DNA of 64,000 nucleotides from Utricularia gibba (taxonomy: Eukaryota; Streptophyta; Magnoliopsida; Lamiales; Lentibulariaceae): positions 4,464,001 through 4,528,000 of the forward strand of contig CM007990.1 in the NCBI GenBank assembly GCA_002189035.1. Direction: 5' to 3'. Within the stretch, counting starts at the first letter, position 1. Every line of letters starts with the position of its first letter. The position numbers and the translations under genes are program-made. Below, in pieces: positions 34,101 to 45,122 of this stretch. The notes beneath the pieces were generated by a model, which was not told the DNA's origin, did not search any database, and saw only the letters and a list, made by a program, of their open reading frames with translations.

Positions 34101-36254
34101 TATTATTTAATGATATGAGAATCAGCATGCCGTTATGTAACTGCCACAGGTCCATGTATGTGATTTCCTGTTTTTATTTGTTTCATGAACAGAGGCAACC
34201 GGAAATCCATCTCTTTGCTGCACGTTTTAAGGAGCAGCATGGTGACATATCTGGAGCGCGGGCATCCTATCAACTTGTGCACACTGAGATTTCCCCGGGG
34301 CTTCTGGAAGCAATCGTCAAGCATGCAAACATGGAAAAGCGCCTTGTAAAATTGCTTGAGTCAAGCTGCTTTATTTTTTTTTAGGGATGATTTTCATGTA
34401 TAACTAGGTCTCGTCTTTTAACTGCCCAGGGAAAGCTTGAGGATGCGTTTTCTTTTTATGAGCAAGCACTTGTAATTGAGAAAGGGAAAGAACACTCACA
34501 GACATTGCCCATGTTGTATGCTCAGTATGCACGTTTTGTGTATTTGGTATGTGTTGTCCATAACAATGATGCCTTTATTTTTGGTATTTCCTACTTCCTG
34601 TCATATGGACTCAGACTTTCTGATATCTAACTTCTGCTCTCTTTGAAGGTTTCTGGAAATATTGAAAAGGCTAGGGAGATTCTTGTGCAAGGTGTTGATA
34701 GTGCACAGTTATCCAAACCTCTTTTAGAGGTTTGTATCTGCTCTCTTTTAAGCTTTTTTTGTCGCTGCTTCCTACTTCTATTTGGTATAGAAATGTTGTC
34801 TACTTGATTAATTCATCCCTTTCTTTCCGTATGTTAAAAGAAACAGATTTGGGAATATTCTTTGCGTTGGATGCTCTTTATCCTCCCCAAAATGATGACT
34901 CTGTTGTCTTGGGAAGCGTTGACACTGTCAAGTGGCAATGCTTCTTATGCCTTGAGTTACTTTCTGTTAATATTTCAGTGTTGTCGTTTTTAGGCAATGA
35001 TTCACTTGGAGTCTATTCATTCACAATCAAAACCAGTGGAGTATTTAGATTCATTGGTCGACAAATTCTTGGCTTCAAGTTCTGAAAACTTTCAAAGTGC
35101 ATGTAATGAGGAGAAAGAAGAGCTATCAAGTATTTTCTTAGAGGTAATTGCCATAAAGCATCTATTCTACATTCTTATGACCCCTGAGTTGAACTATTGA
35201 TTGGCTTTGGCAGAATCTGCATCTTGTAGCCAGGCTTTCAGTCATCATCATTGAATTCCTTTGATCTCTAGTAATGGGGATTAGATTCTCTTTCTTGCAT
35301 ATCTTTCTTTGATGTGCGTCATTTAGCTCTGTGTCTTGAATTTTTGTGTGTATCTTGTTCTCTAGCCTTCATTGTTGTTCAATATGTCCTTGGTATGCAC
35401 TTCCTTTTTTTATGTCGAGTTATGTGATGTTTACATGACCGGCTCTCATGATAAACATGGTTTTCTTACAACCTGCAAATTTTGGAGCTGCAGTTCTTGG
35501 ATCTCTTTGGAGATTCTAAGCTCATTAAAAAGGCTGACAACCGACATGCAAAACTTTTCTTGCGCCACAAAAGCACATCAGGGTCAAAGAAGCGACTTGC
35601 AGAGGATACTTTATTTTCTGATAGAAGTAAATACGCAAAATCTCATACCCCAGTCTCTGGTTCTTCAGCTGTGGGCTCATATGCCGCTACCCAAAACCAA
35701 TGGTCTGCGGGTTATGCTGTACAACCTCAGGTTTGGCCTCAGGCTCAGCAGTGGACTCCAGGCTATCCCCAACAGGTTTTGTTTTACCCCTATTGCATGT
35801 CCTTACTTTCAGTCATTATTTGATGTCAGTAACTTCATCATCCATGTTCACGTCCTATATCAAAATGGTTCCCATATTGACTCTCTTAAAAGGAATGTCC
35901 ACGTATGAGTTTGTTGCATTTTTTTCCCTGTAAGGCGGCCTATGGTGCATATGGAGCAAGTTATGTCCAACCCCAAATGCAGGCATATGTTCCCCCAAGT
36001 GCCGGTGCTTACGGAACCTATCCTCCCACTTATCCATCCCAGGTTACATAAACTCGTGTTTGAGTAGGTTCTGATTGCCAGTAGGACATGATATTTTTTT
36101 TCATGCATAATTTTAGTTTACATCATTAACGTTTTTTTTTTAACAGGCGTTTCCTCAACAAGTTTATGCACAGTCTGCAAGTGCTACAACGTTCAGTTCA
36201 GCTCCGCAGCCTGGTGCTGCCACGGCCCCATCGTACTATACCGGTTACTATTGA
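31159..36254 (+). CDS. PRP39: Pre-mRNA-processing factor 39 (PRP39, HAT repeats)
   Basis: The nuclear U1 snRNP-associated protein acts in 5' splice-site selection. Arabidopsis PRP39a affects flowering through FLC. Exons I can place are 31159-31574, 31748-31851, 31950-32178, 32600-32767, 33037-33394, 33863-34006, 34193-34345, 34430-34546, 34649-34729, 34994-35143, 35494-35775, 35935-36042 and 36147-36254. HAT repeats are clear ([52 protein letters not shown]). The C-terminal tail is rich in Y, Q, P and G ([14 protein letters not shown]). Two indels break the frame. One lies at the T run 31272-31276 in the poorly conserved N-terminus. In the other a G is missing at 32097-32099, where [16 protein letters not shown] is expected. 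All other junctions are in frame. These look like sequence errors in a real gene. Confidence 0.88.
33718..33748 (+). repeat. Short hairpin in a PRP39 intron
   Basis: Arms 33718-33729 and 33737-33748 pair at 11 of 12 positions around a 7-base loop. It is GC-rich within an otherwise AU-rich intron. The stem is too short for a plant microRNA precursor. Confidence 0.5.
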
Positions 36255-36787
36255 GTAGGGCTATCTTTTGTTCAAGATATGCATCCTGTGAGATCCAAAG
36301 GTTTAGATGTAGATGGTATCAGCGTGCCTATGAATAGGTCCTGATTAGACCTTAAGGTTGCGGATATTGTAGCTTGGATGGTGTTGCATTCACATGAGGA
36401 TAATGTTTCTGACTTGTGTGCTGTGTAACCTATAAATTGGTCATGCTGAGAAACTAGATTGATTGAAGACTAGAAACTGCCCATGTTTCCCTTCAACAAA
36501 CTGCTGTAGTTCTTTTATTGACATTGCGAAAGTAAATATCATTATGCTTCTGAGCTCGTCACACAGTTCATATGCACACTACACTGTTGGTATACTTTCA
36601 CTCTAAGTGCTTGCAGCCTGCAATCCACAGTAGGAGTGGAAGCCAGAGTGTGCGAGCTGAGGACTATCCACCACTGGTTCTTTGATCTCGTCATCCTAAC
36701 TCACATTCCACAGGAAACTGGCGTACGCTGCATGTAAATGGCTGCAAAAGGCTTCACATATTCAGACCACTTACAGGTATTATAAGG
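36255..36787. other. Convergent 3' ends of PRP39 and the TPR gene
   Basis: This holds the 3' untranslated regions of two converging genes. I see no other feature. Confidence 0.5.
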
Positions 36788-37679
36788 TCACTTCCACTGA
36801 GCTTTAGTTAGATTGAAAAACCTGTCTTCCGGTGAAGCTCTCACAGATTTTTCGAAGTAACGATTTGCTTTTTCCTGATCATGGTGCAAAGCCCATATGA
36901 GTTTAGCGTATTGCGACAGTGCGTCCCCGTCTTCTGGATTCGCGAGGGTCGCCCGCAATGAGTACTCTTCTGCTCTCCTGAGGTCACCCTTTACCTGTTC
37001 CATTTGATCTTGGATTCAGCACATATCTGAAAATATTGGAAATGATAATCCACGGAACTAACCTGATGCAGAAAGCTAGCATAGTTTTGCAGTGCCAGCG
37101 GATTCTTGGGATCCTCCTCCAGCAGTCTCCTGTAATGATCCTCCAGGTCATTGCTTTTATCATCATCGCTCTCCTGATTGAATTTCCAGTGGCTTCTTCC
37201 TCCACTGCGGCCGCCACTTCCACCATCGTCAACGAAACTGCCTGCGCCAAGCCCCATCGCCAGATACATTCTTCCTTCAACGTCCGAGCTATCATTCTCA
37301 TTCTTCAGCCCAGTTTCCCCTACCGAAGCCGAGGTAATCGGTCGCTGGAACCAGTCTTGAGCCTCTTCTTCTTCATTAGGAATGGAAGGTATTGCCTCCA
37401 GAGCCCCCCCTCCATGCTTTCCAGCATATGAAGCATCAGCCAACTGATCCAAGTTCCCCTCAGACTGAACCCGCCGGAATCCGCCACACCCCCCGTGCGT
37501 TTCGATCACAGACGGTGACCGGAAGGGTCTGTGCGAAGCGTGTGCCCCCCTGACCTGGAGTGCCAAATCTGGCCATGAACCGGACTCGGTGTGTGTAGGA
37601 GTAGCTCCGTCGTGGAGCCGTCGGTGAGGGATGGAATAAGAGAGTTCAGTAGCGGCGTCGATGAGCTCCTTAGCATCAT
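36788..37679 (-). CDS. TPR-like superfamily protein
   Basis: A plant tetratricopeptide-like protein of unknown function. Exon 1 is 37679-37063 and exon 2 is 36994-36788. The N-terminus MMLRSSSTPLLNSLIPSL resembles the start of a plant family of stress-related TPR proteins. The middle is low-complexity and glycine-rich (DDGGSGGRSGGRSHWKFNQ). The C-terminal half has TPR-type helices: DLEDHYRRLLEEDPKNPLAL then NYASFLHQVKGDLRRAEEY, and NPEDGDALSQYAKLIWAL. The frame is broken at a C run at 37545-37550 (six present, seven needed). With one base added the N-terminus joins AHASHRPFRSPSVIETHGG in frame. An alternative is a shorter protein starting downstream, but no good ATG exists there. Confidence 0.8.
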
Positions 37680-39718
37680 ATCTGTGTGTCAGTCTCTCGA
37701 CGAGTTGATTTGAGGAGAAGGCGAAGAGAGAGAAGGTAAGGTGTATGGTGGAGGATTCGTGGAGCGAGTGCGTGCTTTTTTATCATCGAAACGACGCTAG
37801 TTTCTATGGAAGGGGTGGACACGTACGGACGGTATGGTGCCTACCAAATTGCAATTTGGCTTCTCGATGAACTGTGTGCGGCTGTCTAACTTGGGAACTG
37901 GGACTCAAGATAAACGAGTCTGATTTAGAATCCTTTAATGGAGGATTAGTAACAGAAGCGCGGATTTGATGGGCTGATTAGGGAAGCGATTAGCGTAATC
38001 CCATCATTAAAGCTAGATTTTAACCCTTCTTATGCTTCCCTAGAGTCCCACCTGCATGTTTGTGATAATAAAATTATCACTAGTGTCTCTAAAACCTCTC
38101 ACACGCGGTACACGTGTACGGTCATGACTTTTCATTTCATTAGAAATTTATTTTTTGATTTGACTATGATTTTTCCACCGTTCAAATCAATTAAATTTTG
38201 CAGTCAGATTTAAATATTTCTAATTATTTGTACCGTTAATAATAATGGAATATTTCGGTATTCCTCATATAGTTTTTTAGGTGGAAAAAATTAAAAAACA
38301 CTTTTGGGTTAAAAAAATAGTTTTTTTTTTAATTTTTTGATTGATTAGGAAAATGCACGTGTTAGTTTTGATATTCCTTTATTGTGTGCGGCAAATCCGG
38401 ATAGGAATTATTTCGGCTCCATGAAATGATGAATTTGGTTGGTGAGTTGCTTCCCACAGGCACAGGTGGCTCATGTGATGGCTCATTTTTAAAAGTACCC
38501 ACTGTTCATTTATCTCACATATCATATCATGCACAAAAATTTGCACATAGAGTGGGTATATTTCTAACAAACACAAGACACAGTGGGTATTTTTCAAAGA
38601 GTGCTGGTGCAGACCATAAGCTGGGAGAGAGATGTCCTTCCTTCCTTCCCTTGTATTGCAGGTAATGCATGTTGAGTTCACGTATCTGCTTCAGAAAAAA
38701 TGTGTACACTGTTCCCGAAGCATATTCTATGGCGTCGAATGGCTTCATTTGATTTCAAGGGTCTGGGCTCCCTGTTGTTGGTAGGGTGGTCCAAACCACT
38801 GCTGCTAGACATTTTACTGGTTTTCTTGCTGGTAATAATGGAATCTTTACCCCATATTAATGACGAGGGCTTCCTTTGTCTTGTCGGTGGTCCTCCCCTG
38901 CACTCGCATTAACTTCCGCTTTTTACCTCTAATTGCTCCTCTCTCTGCTGCCTTTTACCCACCATTTAAGTCCCTTTCTTTGATCTGAATGTGGGGTTGA
39001 TTATTGATTTACTCCGCTTTTATCCCTAATGAAATCAGACAAAAGTTGGAGCACATATATTTGCAGGATCCAAGTGGGAATTATGATGTTGGCTACTGAC
39101 ATGACCGTTTCGTCTTTCTACATTAAGTTTTGTTCTTTTCTGTCTGTGTGACGACTACACGCATACATTTGTTTTGCTTTCATACCTGTGGGTGGGAAAT
39201 AGGAATGCACGAAGCTCGGTTATGATGATGCATGGCGTGGATTCCAGTTGCTGTCGGCTTGTGTTTTGACGCAAAGTCAGGCTCTTTACTGTGATTACGA
39301 GGAGTTGCAAGGAAAAAATGGCTTCGTACTTGCTAGCCCTTACGCCCTAGTATGGAAGATCTCTTCTAGCTCCTCGAAAAAATCTTGTATTTGCTTCATG
39401 GTGAAATGGGAATCACTGAATCTTGTATGCTTTCCATTAGAAATTCTCTTGTCTGCGGTTGTGTCGTACCTGGTGTGACTACTTGGTGCATCTGTTGGCT
39501 GCTCTACTGTTGTTCTTGGGGACCCATTTGTTGTCTATGATGATGCCGTTTTAGTTATAGGCGCACGAACCCGACAAAAGATGCCCCAAACCCCACTGCA
39601 GTTTCCTACTTTTCACTTGACCCATACCCCTATATACAGCAAGGCAACTGAACCAGGTCTCAGATCCTTCTTATTTTCCCTGCTGGTTTTCCACGCACCC
39701 CCAGCCCTCATTTCTCCT
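37680..39718. other. Divergent upstream region of the TPR and Aux/IAA genes
   Basis: Two kilobases without a supportable gene. From 37690 to 37760 it is the TPR leader. The part 38100-38360 is AT-rich. The rest is mixed sequence that should hold the Aux/IAA promoter and a possible long leader. I find no convincing TGTCTC auxin-response cluster by eye. Confidence 0.45.
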
Positions 39719-40631
39719 ATGGGGAGCAGGATGCTGATGGCCTCTGCAGAATCCGGTGTTTATGGTGATGAGTCTTGTTTGGAACTGCGGCTTGCTCTGA
39801 GTATTGGAGCAAGTATGGGAGCGGAAAATCAGACTACTGGTGGTGGTTCTTGGGAACATTTTGTTTCTATGGCTTCCTCTGAAGTTTCTTCTTCGTCATC
39901 CACTTCCTCTTCTTCTTCATTCACTAAAGCTCATGCACCCTCCTCCTACGGCATAAAGAGGCCTCTAACTCGGTATTACAACTCTTCCTCTTTTGGCTTT
40001 CATTTCCTTGAAAGATGTTATGATTCATGGAGATTAACCAATCCTTTTGAAAGCGGAGCAGGCCGGTCGTTGGATGGCCTCCTGTGAGGGCCTACAGAAT
40101 GAGCAACCTGAAGCACCCAACTACAGAAGAGCTGTTAATCAACAAGAGTGGCATGGCCACAGACACCAGTTTGCAGGCAAAAGCGGTCGCGAAAGCGTCT
40201 TGTTTCGTGAAGGTGACGATGGACGGCATCCCCATCGGAAGGAAGATGGATATAAACGCTCACAACTCCTACAGCACCCTACTCCACTCAGTCAACGAAA
40301 TGTTTCGACCCTCTGCTCCTGCAGGTCGACTACTCTAATCTCCACTCATGCTTAGATCTCAACACTTGCACTCAACTCACCAACTGCAGGATCAAAAGGT
40401 GTGAGACTACTAGATGCGTTCCCAGATTCAGAGCTCGTGCTAGCATACAAAGACAAAGAGGGGGACTGGATGCTGGTCGGAGACGTTCCATGGGAGTAAG
40501 AATACCAACACCTCTCATCGAATGCTTAAGTAAACTGAACTGATCTTTCTCTGCATTTGGGCAGCATGTTCATTAACTCTGTGAGGAGGCTGCGGATCAT
40601 GAGAAGAGCGGAGGCCAATGGGTTGGAGTAG
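39719..40631 (+). CDS. Aux/IAA auxin-response repressor
   Basis: A short-lived nuclear repressor that binds ARF transcription factors and is degraded after auxin-dependent TIR1/AFB recognition. Exons are 39719-39972, 40062-40324, 40390-40495 and 40565-40631 (690 nt, 229 aa). Domain I is the [13 protein letters not shown]-type motif near residue 18. A KR pair lies in IKRPLTR just before domain II. Joining exon 1 to exon 2 gives the complete degron core [14 protein letters not shown]. Domains III/IV (PB1) run from [20 protein letters not shown] through [20 protein letters not shown], with the invariant lysine and the OPCA-type [14 protein letters not shown]. It is therefore a canonical, auxin-degradable member. 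The first intron is only 89 bases. Without it the frame would end before the degron. The subgroup is not resolved. Confidence 0.93.
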
Positions 40632-41694
40632 CCAGCCACAGACACACGACTTCTGCTGCGCCTTTCTTTGTTTCTTTCCTTTTTCCCATGATATCGCTTG
40701 CTGCTTACTGTTGGATTCGATACGTTAATAAATGCCTTCTGTCTGTGTGGGGCCGTGTTGTGTTTGTGTCCAATCAAATTGCGTTGGTGGTCGTGGTGGG
40801 CCCCGTTGAAATCCCATGTGGAATCAGATAGGGTTTTAAATGATCGTAAATAAGCAGGAATATCTTGGGCCGGGAATCACGGCACGGCCCATAATTAGTG
40901 GGCCTGACAATGCCGAAAGAGAATATTCGGCCCAATATTATTGAGCAAGTTCGGCCCAATAATGTTGGCTGTCGTCGTTGCATACTATACAAGCACACCA
41001 CTTGCTCTCGGCTCCAGGTCGCCTTATCTTGGGGGTGTCTTTACGAGTCTGACGTTAAAGCACGATTGTTTTCTATGGGTGTTTATGCCGGTGTTGTATT
41101 CTTTGGGTTTCCTTTCTCCCAAGCTGAGCTCTCTCCAAGGTACGCCCATTTCCCTGTGTTTTTAATGGGGAATCTTTGCGGATGCTCCAGATCTTTGATG
41201 ATGGCAAAGCCAACTAATCAGTTCATCAATGGGGAATGAACAGACAATTCCGGATGTTAAACTATTGGTATAGTTTTTTCGGGCTATCCGTTTTCTTATT
41301 CATGATTGATGATGTAGGAGTGGTTGAGTCTTTTGATGTGAGTGCAAATGTAAATGGCAAAAAATATGCTGGAATTGAGGCAAAATGTATCATGAGAAAT
41401 CCCAAAGAATGGGATCGGTCCATTAGATTTATTGATCCAATCTTCATTCTTAACTTCTGAAGGATTCTATTCAACCATGTTATGTAACCACTGTAGTTTT
41501 ACCTGTGCACATGTTTGGTAGTATCCCAGCTTCTTGAACAAGTTTGAAATGTTGTGGTCAGCTTTCGATACAAGAACCAGAACTAATCCTAAATTTGAAA
41601 TTTAAAGGCAAATGAGCTGCGGTTCATGGCTTATTCAACTGTTTGCTTGCTTGTCAGGAATGTTAATCTCCTTCATTTGTTGATCATCTGTCCT
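40632..41694. other. Spacer between the Aux/IAA and GT47 genes
   Basis: GGCCCAATA-type motifs cluster at 40867-40965 (five GGCCC-containing words within 100 bases), a signature of a plant site II-like promoter, but no clear gene follows. Short plus-strand frames at 40898-41239 and 41236-41460 lack recognisable motifs. The second begins with a hydrophobic stretch (YWYSFFGLSVFLFMI) that could pass for a signal peptide. I do not call either. Confidence 0.4.
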
Positions 41695-43314
41695 TCAGTT
41701 TCTATTGGGTTTAGTGAAAAATGGATCCCATTCATGAGGCCCCAATGCTTGACCTTCTTCTAGCAAAGCATACTTCCAACTGCTCTCCTCCATGAAATTA
41801 TCATCTGTTCTTCCATTAACTATGTCTTTCCTCAACTTTGTCACCTTGCTGATTATTCCATCGAGAGCTATATCAAATGCGTCTTTCAAAGTCTCTAGCT
41901 TAGAGCGAGGATCAGCATATATAATCCGAGGGATGAGGTTTATCACAGCTTCTCTCATTTTGCTTATTTCTTCTGCAGGAATCTGGGTAAGCCTGTTCTC
42001 TATGCTTTTATTGTTGCGTACAACGTTCTCGGGTATGAACACAGAGTATAGGGAGAAATTCTTAGGCAAATGCCAAGTGTATTGTGTGTAGGCTGATCCA
42101 GGATGGAAGAACACCGGTATACAACCAGCAAGCATGCTATCGAAAGCGGACCTTCTTGTGTATGAGTCTCCCTGAGGTTGCAAACAGAAAAGGGAGCTCT
42201 GAAACATCTGCATAACGCTGCTGGGAGAATGGCACTTGCTCTCCCCAAAATCACACTCCAAAAGCTTACAAACCTTGGAGTTTCTACACTGACTGATTAT
42301 CTTGTCCCTGATAGAGTCTGGGTTCCCCGGCCGTGGTGCACCAGCAAAGCAGAAAAGGTACTTCCTTTTATGTTTTCGCATTCGCCCTTGCCATTCGAAA
42401 ACATCAGCATCACTTGATGGATGGAAGTACGTTGGATAAGGAACTGCATAGTCATTAGAACTCCAAGGACTAGATTCTACCACAAGCATGGTCATGTTCT
42501 TGGCTGCAGGCATCAGGAGAAGCTTGTTTCCCCAGTCCGATTCTCGGTCTGTTAATCGCCTGAAATCCCATGTTATCCTCCCTGCAACAAGAAAATGATC
42601 CTTCCCGCCCATAACGCTCCACTCTGGCTTCCTTACAAGCCAGTCAACCAGAGCAAGAGATGCAGAATCCCTCACAGACACACTGTGCCTCCAGAGATAC
42701 CTTGCAATATCAAACCCCGCAAAGAATGGAACAAACATCGCAGCAGCAAGAGATGAATCGTTTGTCAAACAATCATACTGCTTCATCCTGTTGAAGAATA
42801 TGACATCTACAGCAAACTGATTTGTGGCATACCACCCTGTGTTTGAGAAGACACCTTCAACATTCTCCAATGGTGGACCAAGACCAGCATTGGTTGTGAA
42901 CTTACACATGTCAGTCCATGGACTGAGACTCTCACACTCATTCAGCATATCCTGGTTGAATTTGGAGGGAAGCGGATGAATGTATATGTATCTCCCCCCA
43001 CATGGATCACTCTTGTTTTCCAGAGATCTGAGAGCCCTCATGAAAGGGTAACTCTGTTTCGCCCTCCACTGCCGGGATTGAGAAGGGCGATGATCCTCCT
43101 GTTTGAGTATTTCCTTTCTGGCACCAGACTTATCAGCCACAGTTTCAAGTAACCGAGAGGCGATTCCATGGCCCCCGGAGTGAAACAGGACGATAAGGAA
43201 CCACAAGAAAGCTGTAATTGAGAGCATCACGCAAATCTTCGAATGTTGACTTTTCCCCTGTCCCCTTTCCATGAACTCATTTAAGGGTATCACTGTTACC
43301 GGTCGACGTCTCAT
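41695..43314 (-). CDS. GT47 exostosin-family glycosyltransferase (MUR3/XLT2-like)
   Basis: A Golgi type II membrane glycosyltransferase of the family that includes xyloglucan galactosyltransferases MUR3 and XLT2. One exon gives 539 aa. A short cytosolic head ([14 protein letters not shown]) is followed by a membrane anchor near residues 28-46 ([19 protein letters not shown]), a stem region, and the exostosin domain from about residue 105 ([20 protein letters not shown]). Family hallmarks are [14 protein letters not shown], the [15 protein letters not shown] segment, [20 protein letters not shown] (donor-binding region) and [11 protein letters not shown]. The frame is unbroken and ends near [12 protein letters not shown]. 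The role is probably galactosylation of xyloglucan or a related hemicellulose side chain. The precise linkage cannot be told from sequence alone. Confidence 0.92.
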   Translation of the reverse strand: MRRRPVTVIPLNEFMERGQGKSQHSKICVMLSITAFLWFLIVLFHSGGHGIASRLLETVADKSGARKEILKQEDHRPSQSRQWRAKQSYPFMRALRSLENKSDPCGGRYIYIHPLPSKFNQDMLNECESLSPWTDMCKFTTNAGLGPPLENVEGVFSNTGWYATNQFAVDVIFFNRMKQYDCLTNDSSLAAAMFVPFFAGFDIARYLWRHSVSVRDSASLALVDWLVRKPEWSVMGGKDHFLVAGRITWDFRRLTDRESDWGNKLLLMPAAKNMTMLVVESSPWSSNDYAVPYPTYFHPSSDADVFEWQGRMRKHKRKYLFCFAGAPRPGNPDSIRDKIISQCRNSKVCKLLECDFGESKCHSPSSVMQMFQSSLFCLQPQGDSYTRRSAFDSMLAGCIPVFFHPGSAYTQYTWHLPKNFSLYSVFIPENVVRNNKSIENRLTQIPAEEISKMREAVINLIPRIIYADPRSKLETLKDAFDIALDGIISKVTKLRKDIVNGRTDDNFMEESSWKYALLEEGQALGPHEWDPFFTKPNRN

Positions 43315-44244
43315 CTGAGAAACGGGAAACCAGAATAATCTCGGCTTTTTTGTTCGGATCCTTCGGTCTCAATCAATCAACGGAAATAGACAAACTCCAT
43401 TGAATTACGAAAACGCAGTTGAAGAGGACTAACGGTACGGAGATACACCGGGACGTATAGGACTCATTCGATCCAAATCGTCCCGGTTTCAACGAAATGA
43501 TTTAGAAGCAAAACAAAACAAAGGAGGAACCAACAGATTTCATCGGAAGAACAATCATGTTCCCTGAAGGGAGGCGCCGTACAACGGAAAAAAGGAGGGG
43601 ATCGGTACGGAGACCAGCCGTCGAAACTTTCGTGGTAGTGACTGGTAATTGGCCATCATATTTCGCAATCATTTATTCAATAAATACTATTTTAATCTCA
43701 TAAAAGGAAAAAATAATTAATGTCTTTTGTTATTCAATAAATAACACATTTTTCATATGCTCAATAATAATGCCTATTTTCAATTATTTTGAAACCATGC
43801 ATTGTTTTTCTAATGCAATTACCAAAGGAACCTTTGTGTTACTCCACGATTGGTGCACGTGGACCACGTCCCGTTTCTCTCATCCCATTGGTTCAGACCG
43901 TCGGTTGGGGTACTTTATGCATTATTTGCATTTTTTAATACAAATGAAATAAAAAAAAGTGAAGTATTGTTACTATTTGTTTCATTGCACCCCACTCATT
44001 CATAGATTCAATTGATGGGTAAAACCCTAGTTTTTCAATTTGTGCGATTTACTATTTGTTTCAACTATAAAAATATTATGAAAATAAAAATATGAATTCA
44101 AGGGATTTTAAAACTATGCTTCTAATTCTCCGTCGAATTCGTCAATTGTGGTAAAAATGGCCTATTGATGTGAAGGGGTAAACATGACATTTCACGTTAA
44201 GATGGGGGAAAGGAAACGCAGAGAGTAGAAATTTGGGGGGAGAG
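43315..44244. other. Promoter of the GT47 gene and spacer
   Basis: From 43315 to about 43640 the sequence is mixed and serves as leader and promoter of the minus-strand GT47 gene. From 43640 to 44220 it is AT-rich with no gene. Confidence 0.5.
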
Positions 44245-44691
44245 TTACTGGGATTGGAAGAAGAAGAAGAAGGCAGCAGGAACAGAGACAAGTGCCAGGA
44301 GGAGGACAGCAGCCATCAGCAGCAGGATCATGTGTTTTACAGAATCAGTTTGCCGCCGGCTGCTCCGGAACCGGAGCGCCGCTCTGTCCATCGACAGCTC
44401 TCCGAAGCGGAGACCAACCCCAAAATCTCCCATGATCACCTCACTGTCCATCAGAATGGAGTGGCTGATGCCATGAACATCGCTGTTGATATATATGTTC
44501 ACGAAGGAGCCACGGGTCGGGTTTCCTGGGCTGTCGATAACCATGGAGGATCCTATGTTTCTGCCTCCCAGTCTTATGCTCTCGTAGGAGCTACTGCTCA
44601 TGGGTGGCCGCCCATTCATCCTGCTTGCTGATTTGGGAGCTGGGAATGGCCTCCTCCTGGTTTTCATGGGTACTCCTTGGCCATTCACCAT
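44245..44691 (-). CDS. Unrecognised single-pass membrane protein, 148 aa
   Basis: A single coding exon starts MVNGQGVPMKTRRRPFPAPK. The middle contains SYESIRLGGRNIGSSMVIDS and GNPTRGSFVNIYINSDVHG. Near the C-terminus (about residues 118-143) a strongly hydrophobic helix (MILLLMAAVLLLALVSVPAA) ends in five phenylalanines and a short polar tail. This layout suggests a tail-anchored or single-pass membrane protein with a basic, serine-rich cytosolic head. I cannot place it in a named family. A 3' splice site (TTTAAACAG, near 44707) just before the ATG suggests a leader intron, which supports it being a real transcribed gene. No frame break is seen. Confidence 0.6.
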   Translation of the reverse strand: MVNGQGVPMKTRRRPFPAPKSASRMNGRPPMSSSSYESIRLGGRNIGSSMVIDSPGNPTRGSFVNIYINSDVHGISHSILMDSEVIMGDFGVGLRFGELSMDRAALRFRSSRRQTDSVKHMILLLMAAVLLLALVSVPAAFFFFFQSQ

Positions 44692-45122
44692 GGGATTTGA
44701 AAGGGTACCTGTTTAAATAGATCGAGGAGATGCAAATGCTTTCCTCAACTTCAAAGCAAAGTAGATATTCTGTAACACAAACTTAATCTGTACTCTGTCA
44801 GCCGACTGAAACAGATACTACGCATTCAGCAAGGTAGCCAGAGAAACAGCTCTAAGACATGAAAATACATCAGCCAATTACTTCTGAAGACTGATAGTGT
44901 TTGTCGGCATTATACATGGAAATGGTCATCTTTATTTCTTCGAGGCATTCCAAGTTTAAACTCTCTACAGCATTTTAAATGGGAGTGGTTAGTTTTATCA
45001 GCCATAAAGAAGTGATTACAATCTGCAGGGAATGCAGCTGCCAAACTGGCGGAAATGCAAATGAAAATAACAAACCTTCATGCTCTTTCCCCCATATGAA
45101 AGCAAGAAGTTGATAGAAAGCA
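44692..45122. other. Leader intron region of the 148-aa gene and 3' flank of NDUFA9
   Basis: AT-moderate DNA with no other gene. It likely contains the leader intron and promoter of the minus-strand membrane protein gene and the 3' untranslated region of the NDUFA9 gene. Confidence 0.5.
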
